Source: Chrysomallon squamiferum
Lineage: Eukaryota > Mollusca > Gastropoda > Neomphalida > Peltospiridae
DNA length: 64,000 nucleotides
NCBI GenBank assembly: GCA_012295275.1
Contig: CM022673.1
Span: 29,955,136 to 30,019,135, forward strand
Reading direction: 5' to 3'
In this document: positions 27,501-38,700 of the stretch, one piece after another
Layout of the letters: every line of letters starts with the position of its first letter
Numbering within the stretch: the stretch's first letter is position 1
Made by a program: the position numbers and the translations under genes
The notes under the pieces: generated by a model
Databases searched by the model: none
Told to the model about the DNA's origin: nothing
What the model saw: only the letters and a program-made list of their open reading frames with translations

Positions 27501-28021
27501 CTATTGCTACAGAAAGGCTAGAATATAGGAAATAAGCAAACTTTTCTTGTTAAAATTAATTAGGAATTAATCTGGTTTGAGTAGTTATTCTCCAGTTACT
27601 TATTTCAATTAGACTTAAATTTTCAAAAGTTTCATTTCATAAGTAATTATATACAAATATATTATTTTCGAAATTATTATTTATTTCATTTTGTAAAAGC
27701 TATCAATTCCATGAAGCATTTATTTATATTATCTATTATATGTATAAAATTCTATTCCTAGTATATTATAATCAAATAATAGGTTGAATTAATATTTTAT
27801 TTATTGTTACTGTACTCAATTCAACCTTATATATATTAAATTTATTTAACTTACTTTCTACGAGTTTCAGCAGCCCATTCTGCTGCTTTTTCTCTTGGAA
27901 TAAAAGCAACATTGACAGACACATTTTCTGCTGAAACGAGACTGTTTCGCCCTTGTTTCAGCAAAGGCAACTTAGCTGCTGAACCAGAAGCTTCAGAAAT
28001 ATTTAAATTTGTTGTTGTCAT
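115..28021 (-). CDS. DNHD1: Dynein heavy chain-like protein, DNHD1-like (N-terminal part, gene runs off the left edge)
   Basis: Large spliced gene. Coding exons in order: 28021-27855, 27517-27413, 26938-26851, 26586-26485, 26168-26013, 25705-25621, 25119-25049, 24771-24658, 24111-23962, 23541-23372, 22896-22786, 22459-22412, 22093-22010, 21826-21737, 20946-20866, 20481-20318, 19964-19793, 18840-18644, 18388-18232, 17802-17628, 17309-16968, 16436-16275, 14740-14681, 13286-13185, 12574-12377, 12000-11830, 11449-11209, 10943-10777, 10466-10332, 10100-10005, 9261-9130, 8674-8446, 8120-7947, 7707-7428, 7043-6892, 6309-6127, 5681-5413, 5063-4931, 3696-3584, then probably 237-115. All 39 main exons join in phase, giving 1,942 codons. 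The product has a long tail, a dynein linker and an AAA1 module with Walker A. A dynein heavy chain is near certain. The DNHD1 assignment rests on the degenerate AAA1, a tail length of about 1,770 residues before AAA1, and no match in my memory to the canonical axonemal classes. Human DNHD1 acts in the sperm flagellum. AAA2-AAA6 and the stalk are outside the window. Confidence 0.78.
278..370. repeat. (AAT)n microsatellite
   Basis: About 30 uninterrupted AAT/ATA triplets follow a few GAT units. The poly-Asn reading frame across it is an artefact of the repeat. Confidence 0.98.
2079..2109 (-). mobile_element. hAT-type transposon end (TIR remnant)
   Basis: Read on the minus strand this begins CAGTGGTTCTCAATGTGTGG, the well-known terminal inverted repeat style of hAT/Charlie-like elements (CAGTGGTTCTCAA). 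The element body would extend leftward from here. I could not identify the opposite end or an 8-base target duplication, so its length is unknown. Confidence 0.6.
3584..5681 (-). CDS. DNHD1-like exons 37-39: AAA1 module with intact Walker A and degenerate Walker B
   Basis: Exon 37 (5681-5413) encodes YEYLGPQTCLVITPLTDR, the classic entry to dynein AAA1, and then a perfect P-loop, GPAGTGKSE, at about residues 1845-1852. Exon 38 (5063-4931) contains GCWALFDSTDRL, where canonical chains have GAWxCFDEFNRI: the Walker B Asp is present but the catalytic Glu is Ser, and the FNR sensor is lost. Exon 39 (3696-3584) starts with LMSVTAQQ, the counterpart of LSVVAQQ. Borders are phase-consistent (donor GTATTA after exon 38, GTAAAC after exon 39). 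The intron between exons 38 and 39 is nearly filled by a minisatellite. ATP binding without efficient hydrolysis is inferred. Confidence 0.85.
3747..4915. repeat. 39/31-bp minisatellite in the AAA1 intron
   Basis: About 30 head-to-tail copies of a unit whose core reads agtagacagtgacagaagta. The full unit is 39 bases, and a shorter 31-base variant lacks the 8 bases gttgtagt. Both versions are interspersed, with point variants such as gttctag for gttgtag. It fills almost the whole intron between exons 38 and 39, ending 16 bases from exon 38. Reading frames across it (Ser/Asp/Val-rich) are by-products. Confidence 0.97.
6127..17802 (-). CDS. DNHD1-like exons 20-36: tail end and dynein linker (about residues 771-1770)
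   Basis: Exon 20 encodes a Trp/Tyr-rich helical stretch. Exon 27 (11449-11209) carries the linker signature: an RHW near its start, then a helix with AVNEYDLEMKFHKIRKMWEE, matching the usual A..E..L...L..I...W pattern of DHC linkers. Exon 32 (8674-8446) has FPRLYFISSPEIVDMLGVSR and then a KCFPGI motif, the counterpart of FPRFFFLS..ELLEIL and KCF in the family. Exon 33 has a GEEVPMF...WL motif and exon 34 has FPVQCVLIAEAIMWE, the family's wPxQ..L....W segment. These make the dynein assignment firm. Exon 23 (60 bases) is flanked by phase-0 borders, so skipping it would keep the frame. Confidence 0.82.
7566..7636 (-). repeat. 21-bp coding tandem repeat (7-residue Lys-rich units) in exon 34
   Basis: Within exon 34 of the DNHD1-like gene, GACAGTAAGATGAAG and its variants recur every 21 bases. 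They encode successive 7-residue blocks of the type xxDSKMK / KKESKVK / xIESQIR at about residues 1590-1614. The block sits in the linker just before the conserved WLLRFPVQCVL segment. A period of seven suits a coiled-coil extension. It keeps the reading frame, so it is part of the protein. Confidence 0.85.
8231..8293. repeat. (AAT)n microsatellite in an intron
   Basis: Imperfect AAT/AATAGT triplets, followed by a related (TACTAC)n-like stretch up to about 8440. It lies in the intron between exons 32 and 33 of the DNHD1-like gene. Confidence 0.9.
10258..10305. repeat. (CA)n microsatellite in an intron
   Basis: CA dinucleotides with CG interruptions, ending 27 bases from exon 29 of the DNHD1-like gene. 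Confidence 0.95.
13936..14022. repeat. (AAT)n microsatellite in an intron
   Basis: More than 20 AAT triplets with one GATAACAGT interruption, in the intron between exons 23 and 24 of the DNHD1-like gene. Confidence 0.96.
14741..16274 (-). other. Intron of the DNHD1-like gene, with a degenerate repeat
   Basis: No exon with good borders was found. From about 15690 to 16260 a diverged repeat runs on the plus strand with recurring gtgtctctatctacacag and ttatagtgtct pieces at roughly 30-base spacing. The left part (14941-15180) is low-complexity A/T and CA. Confidence 0.6.
16543..16847. repeat. 34-bp minisatellite in an intron
   Basis: About nine copies of a 34-base unit containing gaccactgaaagaaatgatg followed by ctgttaaaaatact. 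Copies differ by single changes (gatg/ggtg, actg/acag). It lies between exons 21 and 22 of the DNHD1-like gene. Confidence 0.95.
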
Positions 28022-28030
28022 CTTTGACAG
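18232..28030 (-). CDS. DNHD1-like exons 1-19: N-terminal tail (about residues 1-770)
   Basis: The start codon is at 28021-28019, 9 bases after a good acceptor (TTTGGTTTAG) ending at 28031, so the true first exon is probably untranslated and lies upstream. The first residues read MTTTNLNISEASGSAAKLP. Exon 10 ends and exon 11 begins around FFRNYLIRKMFDR-WRANKLY, which resembles the tail of other dynein heavy chains (YYLIRKAF, then a W). Exons 17-18 (19964-18644) encode an acidic, Ser/Thr/Glu-rich stretch with no recognisable fold, probably a disordered loop. Introns are mostly 300-1,000 bases. Several donors are weak (exon 3 uses GTTTTA, exon 10 GTCACA), but each border is forced by a stop just downstream and by phase agreement with the next exon. 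Confidence 0.72.
18448..18510. repeat. (AAT)n microsatellite in an intron
   Basis: About 20 AAT triplets passing into AAAT units, in the intron between exons 18 and 19 of the DNHD1-like gene. Confidence 0.96.
21125..21645. repeat. 41/42-bp minisatellite in an intron
   Basis: About twelve copies of a unit containing tttaaaattgtatagagatg, then ctgtttgttcatgactgcttac. Units are 41 or 42 bases depending on gctac versus gcttac. It lies between exons 14 and 15 of the DNHD1-like gene. Confidence 0.96.
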
Positions 28031-28761
28031 CTAAACCAAAAATTTGGTATAATTCCTCACTCTCGGTTTGTGAGATGCAATGATGTTTTCATAATCTGTG
28101 AGTAAAATTATTATATGTAGTACGACTGAAAATTAATTATTTCAGAATATAAAAAACATAATGTTGAAATACTTTTATTATGATTTTTTAACTGAAAAAA
28201 GAAAAGAAAAAAGTTTCTCCTTGTTTAATATTTTTGACCGATTGTCACGAAAACAGGTACGTTAGAGTATAATTCGCATATTTTCTTGAAATAAATAAAT
28301 AGAAATACAACAACAGTCTTAATGCTTGACCACTATCAACTGAACTAATAATCACTAAAATATGAAATGTCACATAATACTTTTTTCTTCTCCAAAGTAA
28401 CATAAAATGAGCACAGTGTTGACACTATTCAAAGTTTACCAAATACCGTTACCAGGTCGCCATTTTTGTATCACCTGCAACAAACCAGGATCGCATCTAA
28501 TGATAAATCATAGCTAGTGTATATTAATCGAATATATAAAATTCATTTACATTTTATTTATCATTTATGACTAATATATAAATTGTTAACATGTATTAAT
28601 ATGATAACAATTAATATGCATGGATGTAAACATATCATTTACTGCTGACGCGAATAAAAAATAATTTGTTTTGACTTGCAACTTTCAGTGTGTTGCACAG
28701 TAAGGCTAGTACGTCGTATTAAAAACGTGTAATTTGCCTCTCATTCTTTATCCTCTGAATG
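28031..28761. promoter_or_regulatory. Head-to-head promoter region between the DNHD1-like gene and CCDC34
   Basis: The two coding starts point away from this stretch (28021 minus, 29732 plus). On the minus strand, ATGGCGACCTG followed by GTAACGG at about 28447-28475 looks like a first untranslated exon with a donor, and ATGGCG is a common YY1-type start-site motif. On the plus strand, CTGAATG followed by GTAAGTT (donor at 28762) looks like the end of an untranslated first exon for CCDC34. RFX-like half sites occur at about 28449 (GTTACC) and 28778-28783 (GTTGCC). Base composition is less AT-rich than the flanks. All assignments are inferred from sequence. Confidence 0.5.
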
Positions 28762-29731
28762 GTAAGTTCTTAATAGGGTTGCCAGTTAGTTGTAACATCG
28801 TTATAAAGAGTATCTAAATAAGAAATAAATTGAAAACTTTTGTAATCGAATACTCGGCAATAGCCTGAATAGGATACCATTACCAGTTAATTTTTATTAG
28901 TTAATCATTAATGAATTATCATACCGTCTACATCTATGCCGCTGTGGAAGCAATGAAATTAATGTTAGACATTTCAATTAGATGCTGAACCTCACCGCAA
29001 ATGAGGAACGACAAACTGCTGAAAAGATATTTAAAAAAAAAAAAAAAAAAATTGATGTAAATAATTTTATTTCTAGTATAATTACTTTCTGTTATATATA
29101 ATATTTTATTTTTATGTATATAATTATATTTATAAGGTGATCTGTCTTTATTTCTGGAAAATATTACAGCTTTTAATTTATATTAAATTGGTAACGGATT
29201 GTAAAGTACACACAACACACTTACTAAAAGTTATTATGATAATTTATAATTTTATGTAATTAATTTGTTCAAAATTAGGATGGGTTTCCCTATTGGGTTT
29301 TTAATTTACTTATAGATTGGTACTGTTATTTGAAGTAAGTGCAAAAAATATATTAATAATTATAAATGATTGGAAATGTGTATCTGTTTCTGGATGTTGT
29401 AAACATTTTGTGTGACAATTGCAGTGGACGTGCATGACATTTTGCAGTGACTTATCTAGCTGTTGTCAGTAATACTATTTATTGAGATAGTTTACCAAGA
29501 AAATATATTTATATAAAAATGCAGGGGCAGATTGGATAATTGAGAAATGATGATCAAATAATGGAGAAAAGAAAATTGAAAAACAGAAAGAAAAATATCA
29601 TGGTTTCTGAAAAGATTTAAATTAGGCCTATGCTTTTATTTGATGTTTTGGAAATAATATGGCTCTTTTGAATCCTGACACTTCTTCTGCACCCATGAAT
29701 AATAACTTTTTTACATATAGCTTTCAGAAAA

Positions 29732-32700
29732 ATGTCTTCAAGACCTCGTCCTGTTACAGCAACTGTAACCAAGCCACAATGGATGGATATGGCAGATGAT
29801 GATGCTGTTGCCTATGCACGTAGACATTCTCTTGGTTCCACAGGGTCAACAGCCTCGCTGACTTCAATCCTTGATCACAACAGTTATGAGAGTATTCCAA
29901 GTGAGGAAGAGGAAGAAAGAATGAGACATAAAACATACATAGAACAGAATGAGCGTCTAGAACAACAGTAAATATTCCTTTTACACATTTACTCCAAGTG
30001 TGAGCATGCTGTATGAGCACAAAAATAAAATCTCTCATAACTCAACAAATAGTGAGGAGGCAAATCTTCAGTTTTTCTAAAGATCAGGTTTTCTAAAGAT
30101 CAGGTTTTCTACACATTTCTACTCACAAAGAACATTTGAAATAATGTTCAGGTCTTTGGGAAATCCTGTATGTAAGCAAAGTTCTGAAATTTAGTCACTA
30201 TCTCCAAATGGAATTCCCAACTGAGGATTGCTCCTGTTACAATAATGATAATAGTTTCATTTTACTTTTGGTATTTTATAGTCATCTAATAATAATATAA
30301 CATTTATATATTTTAATCAAGTTTTTAAATCAACTTTTTTTTACAGATTTAGAGAGCTTAATAAAAAAGTGGAACAGATAGTCCTTAATGATTGCAATGA
30401 CTGCAAGGTGTCGGGAGATTCTAATCTTTCCTCATGGGAGAATTGGATTATAAACAAAACTAAAGAAGACAGATACTTAAAAAGATTAAAGCTGCAAAAA
30501 GAAAAAGAAGAAAGACGTAAAAGAGAAGAAGAAGAAGAAAACAAAATAAAAAATTTGGAAAAGGCTGAAGAAATCCGAAAGAAATGGATTGAGAAAAAAC
30601 AAGAAGAAATCAGACAACAGAAAAGAGAGATGAAAGAAAAAAAAATGAAGGAAGCAATGGAAAAGAAAATGAAAGAGGAAAAAATCTTACAAGATTCTCA
30701 AAAGAAGTTTGAGGAATGGTTGGATAAGAAAAGGAAAGATAGTCAAAAGAAGAAAGAAGCAGAGAGGATAAGGAAGAAACAAGAAAGAGAGAAACAAAAG
30801 GAAAAAGAAAGACGAGCTCAGGAGGAGTATGAAAAGTGGCAGAAAATGGCAAAGAAAAGACCCAAATCAGCTCCTTGTAGTGTGGGAGTCCTGGGAGGCA
30901 AACTTACTCGTAAGTAGACTTTCACAAATTTATTACATATTTATTACCAAATGAATTTTTTCTTTTTCAGATTTAATATGGCTTCTCTTCAGGCATTATA
31001 CATACAGATGTGATTATTTTTATTTATACAAAACAAGAAAATAAATGCAGTTATGGCCTGAGATTAAAGTATTAAAAGTACACTTTTAGAATGTTAAAAT
31101 CATTTGGTAATTAAATTTTTGTCATTAATGTTTAATCATTGTTATTAAAAGTTAAATATCGTTTACACTTTATAGTTGATACATTTTAATTATTTGTGTT
31201 TTTCAAAGTAATTATTCTCAGTGAATATTATATTTTAACATGCAGAATAAATAAAAACACAAACAGAAATAAGTAAATTTATTATGTAAATAATATACTG
31301 TAAATAACTTATAAATTTTCAATAATAATCAAATAAATGAATTAAAACTACATTTTATATGCAACAGTAAATAGTCCACAGTCAGTGAAGTGAAAGATTT
31401 AGAAATAAAGAAATTATAAAAACTTTAAGTAATCATATTTTTCGTAATTAAAATGAATACATCAGTTGCATTTTTTTTTTGCTTATTACAGATACATTTT
31501 TTTCTTTTACTGATTTAGCATTTACTGAATATAAAATGTAATTAACATAAAGTAAACACTTGTTTCATTAAAAAATCCTGAACAAACTGGTCTTTATTGT
31601 TACAAGTTCTGTCCCTTTCATTATAAAAAAAATACAGTCTCATTTTTACTTAACACACAGAAAATACACAAAATTATATTAATTTATAATTAAAGATTCT
31701 ATAATAACAAATGGTTAAAAAATAAATGTCTCTAGCTCTTACTCTGTTTGTGTGTGTGGGTATAAAAAGTAAACTTTTTGTATTTATATACATATATTCT
31801 GATCACATATCTGTTATTGTCTTTTTTCTTCATTAACTATTTATTATGTCACAAGTTTACATATACTTTTGTTGTTTTAATTTGGATCATCCTGGTCTGT
31901 TGGTGTTGTTTCAGGGTCAGAGGCTGCACCTTCTGGTCCTTCAGTAATTGAGTCTGTTGTTTTTTCTGTGGGTTCTTGAATGACTGAGTCTGTCCCACCG
32001 GTATCTGATGACTGTCCTGTTATCTTTTCATCAGAATTTTCTGTCTTTTCTGCAATCTCACCCACTGTATCTTCTGGGATAGGTTCAATCTCTTCAGGAT
32101 GTTCTTCTTCTTGGAGAGCAGCTTTCATTTGAAAAATTTCAGACTTGTCTTCTTTGAAAACAGTAGTAACTCGATTTTTCTGAAAACAAATAATACAAAA
32201 TGAAAAATGGAATAGTTTCTGTTATTTTTATTTTCCTGTCTAAAATTATTCCTATTTTGTAAACAATAATCATATATACATATAATAAAAGAAAAGAAAT
32301 ATTTATGAGAGTCCAGAAGAAAAAAAATCCTTACCACATCCTTTGCGTCAGGGTCTGCTCCATGCTGCAGAAGAATATCTACAAGATCATCTGAGATGGC
32401 CATTGCATAATGCAGTGGAGTTCGATTCCACTGAAAAAAAAAGTATTTCTTTGTTAAGCAAACTACATAAAACTGATGAATGAAGCAATATCATATATAT
32501 TGCTGATGTTTATTTACACACTGAAGACATAATTATCTTGTAATAATATTTAAATAGGAAAAAATAGTAGGCTAGTCTTGTAAGAGAAAGTAAGAGAAAG
32601 TGGTCATAATATTGCCCGCTACCTTTAAACAGGAATCTTTAACTTTTATAGAATACTATTTATATATGGTACAAAGGTGATAGTTCAACAAGTACAAATG

Positions 32701-35700
32701 TCCTACATGGGTGAGAATGATTATCATTTGGAGATTTACTTGAATTATCATCTACTGCAGTGTAATCTTTTTATGAAAATGGTTCTCTTTTCACTGCTGA
32801 TTGGATACAGATTTTGACTGTTGTGTACATATTTTTTTTATACATTTATTAAAAATGTTTAGTTTATGCAAGTACTCATTTTAACATATACCAAAAATTA
32901 ATCAAAAAGAAATTCAAACACAGCAGCATCCTCGTGTTCATCATAAATCAGTGAAATTACAAAATAAATGATAAACTATCATTAGTTCAGAGAAATAGAG
33001 AAATAAATAAATAAATATGTATACTAAATCTTTATGGACCAACTTACATTGTCTCTGCATTTTACTGTGATAGGAAAATTTTTGACAATGTACTCCACTA
33101 TGTCTTTGTGTTCTAACAACACAGCCATATGAAGAGGTGATCGCCCCAGCACATCTTTAGCTAATGCCAGTTTCTTCCTTTCTATAGCAAGAGCCACATT
33201 TCGTAAATATCCTTTCTTTACAGCATTAAACACTGCTGCTATCTTTTCCTGGGAAACAAAATTAAATGGAAACAGAAATATTTAGATTTCCATGACTTCT
33301 TTTGTGACAAAATTACCCCCCCACCAAAAAACCCCCCACATAAACAAAAAAACAAGCTAAAACAATTTTTATATATATTAATGAAAGTAATATTTAAGAA
33401 ATAAGTCAACTGAATATAAACATCAGTTGTTGATCTATATATCTCTCTATGTAGTGTTAAATATTTTATATCCTATAAACAAAAGTAACAGCTGAGATGT
33501 TCAAATAATATCTTTACCCAGATATTTCTAAAACATTTAAGGATTCGAATAATAAATTAAATTAGGCTGTTTCCTATTTTTTTTCATGTTTTAAAACTTG
33601 ATGAGTGAAGGTATAAATTAGTTACCTCTAACTCGGGGAGTGTTTTAATAAATTCAGTAACAACCTCTGGTAGGCCTTCTGTGCTCACTTGGTTCAGAAT
33701 TGCTTTGAGCTTGTCATAGCCATAGCCATCAATCAAAAGTTGCTGGAGGATGTCAAGTTTCTCTTGTTCTATGATGTTGCCAATGTAGGAATCTGAAAAC
33801 AGAAATATGTCACATTTTTCTTCATTGTAAATTGGAGCTGATAAATTTTGTTAACTGAATCTTGGTTGGAGAAAATATCACAAATTTAGAAAAGACATTT
33901 TAAAAACAGCTACTAACCTATAATTTCTACATTTTCATTTAAGTTGAATTCCATGGCAATGTCACGTGGTGTCTTGTTATGTACATCTCTCTCTGCCAGA
34001 CTATAGTTCATGTCAAGCAATGATAACAGATCAGCCCCTGAAATAAATAGCCCAGAACAACCATTTCTTAATTTGGAACAGATAATTTGATTTACTAAAT
34101 ATATATAAATAAAATGTTGGAATAACTGTAATAGTTTATTTGCATTGCATTATTTCCATGAACCAAATATGATTTTCTATAAAAACTTGATTTACATTTG
34201 ACTTTATTTACAACTGTGAATGGATTTTTTTTTTTTTGACTCATATGTTCATCATGATTGTAAACATTTATTTACTTGTCTGATGACATCTAATTGCAGT
34301 TAATTTTTGTGCTGTGGTGTTATTAAATATTGTTATAAAAAATTGATAAATGTAGGCATGCAGGAAAATTTGCTTGTACCTGCTTGTCCAGCCATTTTAT
34401 GTAGTTCGGTCTGTCCATTCTCATCTTTTTCGGTATATATACTTCTTTCTTCTTTTTCTTTCTCTGCTGCCTTCTCAGCCAGAGCTTGTTCTGTTATTCT
34501 AGAATGGAAAATAACAGTAATATTTATAAACACACGAAACAAAAATCTTGACCATTAACAGTCTTCACAATAATTCCATGTTTTATAATCATGGATTAAT
34601 TTTTATTACTTTTATTTATGAATTTTAAAAATTATTAATATTATACATAAAATCATTATAAGGAATTAAATATATTTTATATATGATTTTCAGAAAACTA
34701 ATAATTGAAAATAATGTATGGTACAATAGGATTTATTTTTATTAGAAAAGTATATTGCAAACATATGAATTTTAAGATATACAAATCATTATTATAGGAT
34801 AAAATTGCTATGAAAATTACATTTTATTATTAATATATATTACCTTCGACGTCTTTCTTCTTCTTCTCTTTGTTTTCTTTCCTCTTCTTCTTTAGCTCGT
34901 CTCTTTTCTTCTTCAATTGCCTCAATCCGCTTTTGTTCTTTCTTCCGTCTGAATTTCATTACCTCTGCTTCCTGTAATTCTCTCTCTTCTCTTTTAATTT
35001 CATTCAGAAGATCTTCTTGCTGGAGACAGAAAAAAAAAATAAAATAAAATAAACAAAAGACAAATTCAAATTGTGCTGTAATTGAAATATTTCTGTGTGT
35101 AAAACATTTGCAAAGACTGAGGCTGTGTAACTTCAAGTAATTTCTTGGAAACGTAACATTCCTGCTCCTCAGCAGAACAATATATGATAAAAAAAAAAAA
35201 AAAAGACAGATATTAATATTAATTTCATAAAGCTCACAGTTACAAAAAGCCAAAATAAGAGCATATTTGTTATTTTTAAAACAAAAAGAAGAAGAAAAAA
35301 TCCTAATACTTTAATCTACCACAATGAAAACACCAAACCATAAATATTAGGAATATACAATTATACATTAATAGATATTATATTACTTAAAACAAATCTA
35401 CAAATTTAGATATATTTAAGTCTCACCCTTTGATTGTAGTCAAGATTCTCCTTGTATTTGTATAACCAGTGAGCAAGATATTCAATGGGATCCCATGGCC
35501 TGCATTCTGCTATTTCAGCCAGAGCCATGGTCAGAGCTGTGCCCAAATTTTTGGCAACATATTTTGCATCCACTGTTTCAGGTGGTGGAACATCTCTTTT
35601 AAAATAAATATCAGTGGAAATGTACATTCTAAAGGGCTGTCTTGAGAAGGGTGGGGTGTGGACTTCTTCCTCTGAAACATAAATTTATTTTGTTTCCAAA

Positions 35701-38700
35701 ATTATTTCTTAGGAAATGTACCTCTGTTAATCATATTATTCATTTATTTATTTAATCTGCCATGATATATATATATATTTATATCAACAACTAGGTATTT
35801 TCAATAAACTGTTTCTATATAATGATCTTATTTCCAGTGTTTTTAATCCACATGTTTAATAAAGGGAAAAAAAGTTAAAACCATTTAAACAGTTAACCAT
35901 CAAGTGGCCTATCTAATAAAATAAAAAAATGATTTTGCATCATATAATGAGATATATTGGTAAGATCCATCAACATCTGAATGTTCTGATCTCAGTCACA
36001 TTTAACTGTATCCATGAACAACTTAGCAAATATTACTTTTATTTATGTTTTTCAATAATTTCAACTTCACATTAATTCAGAAACTATGTTCACTGCACAA
36101 AATGCACTCTTTTCTGATTTAAAGGAAGAAAAGTGAAAGTTTACTACCAACCAGACACATGACTTGACTTGGATTCAGCATTTGAAGGAGCCAGTGATGT
36201 CTTGCTTCTCAGATCGTTTGGTCTGGTTCTTTCAGCTATCTCTAGCATTCTTTCTCTTACATTATTAATAACCATTTCTTCAGGATTTTCAAAGTAATAT
36301 AATGGAGTTTTTCCAGCCTGAAATATTGGTAATAGAATAATTGTTTTATGAAAAAATAAATAAAAATGAATTTTCTGTACATTATGGATCCACAGGATTC
36401 TCAAATAATAATACAGAATATAGAATGAGCCATATATATATTTTTAATTGTTCTCTCAAATCCACTCTAAAAAAAAATACAACAACAGAAAAAACAAGTA
36501 CTATGGACAAATAGCAGTAAAATTTTGACAAGCCCATCGAGTAGCTGTATGATGTTTCTTCTCAATAACATGAATAAAATGAATGCAATTCATCATACCA
36601 CATCTTTGATAGTGTCATCAGCACCAGCTTCTTTCAGCAAGTCAAAAATATTTTCTTCATCATCTGATCCTGCTGCATAATGAAGAGCTGTCCTCCCCAT
36701 CTAAAGAACAAGAATATATATTTTTTTATTATAGAGGATTTTATTATCTGAGTATGTTCAGATTCTGAGACTGAAACTGATAGAAAACAATGAATTAATG
36801 GATTAGAAAAATGTAATGAAAATGCACACACACACTACACAGATAATGTATAATATGCAAATGTGTTTACACATTTTTGAAGATACCTGTATTAAAGTAT
36901 GTTACTGAACAGAGAAAGAAAAGTTATTTTTACACTAACATTATCAGTGAAATTTATTGTATCAGGAAACTCAGACAGAATGAACTGTATAATATCAGAT
37001 TTCCAAAAGATGACAGCTTTCTGCAGAGGAAAGGTTCCTGTTTGGTCAGCTGCCATAGCCAGCATCTTTCTGTCCATCAAATTTTTCAAATCTCTTAGAC
37101 GCCCTTCTTCAATGGCTTTATGAATACGTGCAATTTTAAGCTAAAAAGTTTGAAAAAAAACAAACAAATGTTATGGTAATATTTTTTGAGTATTTCTGGA
37201 TTTTTTAAAAATATTTTTATGCCTGTAAATTAGAAAAGCAAAAACCTTTAACTTAATTATAATCTACTGTAGTGCTATTGTTTTAAGAAAATGAATGAAA
37301 ATGTTTTTGATTAGATACAGAGTTTGAGTGTTGTATACATATTTTTTATACATTATTAAAAATAAAATAATGAAAATTGAAAGACCAGTTTAATATTTAG
37401 TAACTTATAATGCACATAAACATTGATATATTTATTTTGAAAAGGATTCTAAATTATGTTTTATTCCAGTTACTTCACATTTTTGGGAGAGTATTTATTT
37501 TTACTAATTTCTTAAAGTTTGCTTTTCCTTTTACATTTTATTTTTCTTTTTTCAAATTTAGAAAACAATCCTGGGACACAGCTCTAACTAGAATTATAAC
37601 AAGAAATAATTTAAGAATTAGATATCAATTTTTGAAAAATTATCAACAAATCAATAATACTTGTGTTTGCTCCAACTTTTCGAAAAATTCTCCAATTTCT
37701 AATGATATGAGGATAGCGTCTTGCTTTGTGAGTGGCCAGGAATTCCAGCCACTCAAAAGGAGTCCAGTTAGCCTCTCAGTGTCACTGTTTTCTGCTAGCT
37801 GTTTGATATAGTTATTCACTTCAGTCTCAGCTTCTGGGTAATAAGACTGGATGGTGATCATATCTAACACAGTGTATCCATTGATGTCCCTTGCTCCAAT
37901 GTCCACTTTTTGGACCAAGGCCTTGAAAATGTCCAGGTCGACTCTGATAAAGACTGCTGCATGCAGTAAGGAACGTCCTAGACTGTCTTTGATGTTGAAC
38001 TCTTCTTCTGATTCTTCAAAGATTTGATTAAAAGCTTCTAAGTCATTTGCCTCAAGGGCTTTGTAGATTGCTGTTTGTTCCATTAGTGTGTCTGTGAAGA
38101 GAAAAAGACATGTTAGAGAAAATACATGACAAATGAGAAAGAAAGAAAATATTTTCAAGAAGCAGCTTAATATGGAAAAGAGACCGATATACAAATCTGC
38201 ATATAATTATTCTGAAGATATTCTCTTAACCATAATTAATGTAAAGAAAAAAAAAATTCAAATTTTTAATTTAATTTTAAAATGTATAGTAATTATGCTG
38301 AATAATTTTAAACTTCTAGTATAGCAATTATACTGTGATGTGAGTAGTAATAAATAATTAAAAATAATTAAATAGGTGATGTCTAATAATAATAATAATA
38401 AACTTTAAAAAATAAATTTAAAAAGCTGTTGAAATTATCAACATGCTAACATCATGCTTTAAATAAAATGATTAAAATGATCAGTGATTTTAGAACAGAT
38501 GAAAGCATTCACTTAAACATGCAATGTATACATAAAGTTATAATTCCTCAGTATGGTTTATTCTTATTTATCATACTTATAAGTACCTTAAGATGTATGA
38601 ATTATATAACTGCCTGATTACAACCCTGCCTAACCTGTTACATAACCTGCACTTTACTTACCTGTAATAAGTCTGATTAACTCAATATAATCTGTAAATT

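Noticed and set aside
30341-30852. Minus-strand Ser/Leu/Phe-rich frames opposite CCDC34 exon 2
   Set aside because: They are complementary shadows of a Lys/Glu-rich coiled coil. The plus-strand reading matches CCDC34 and has correct splice borders.
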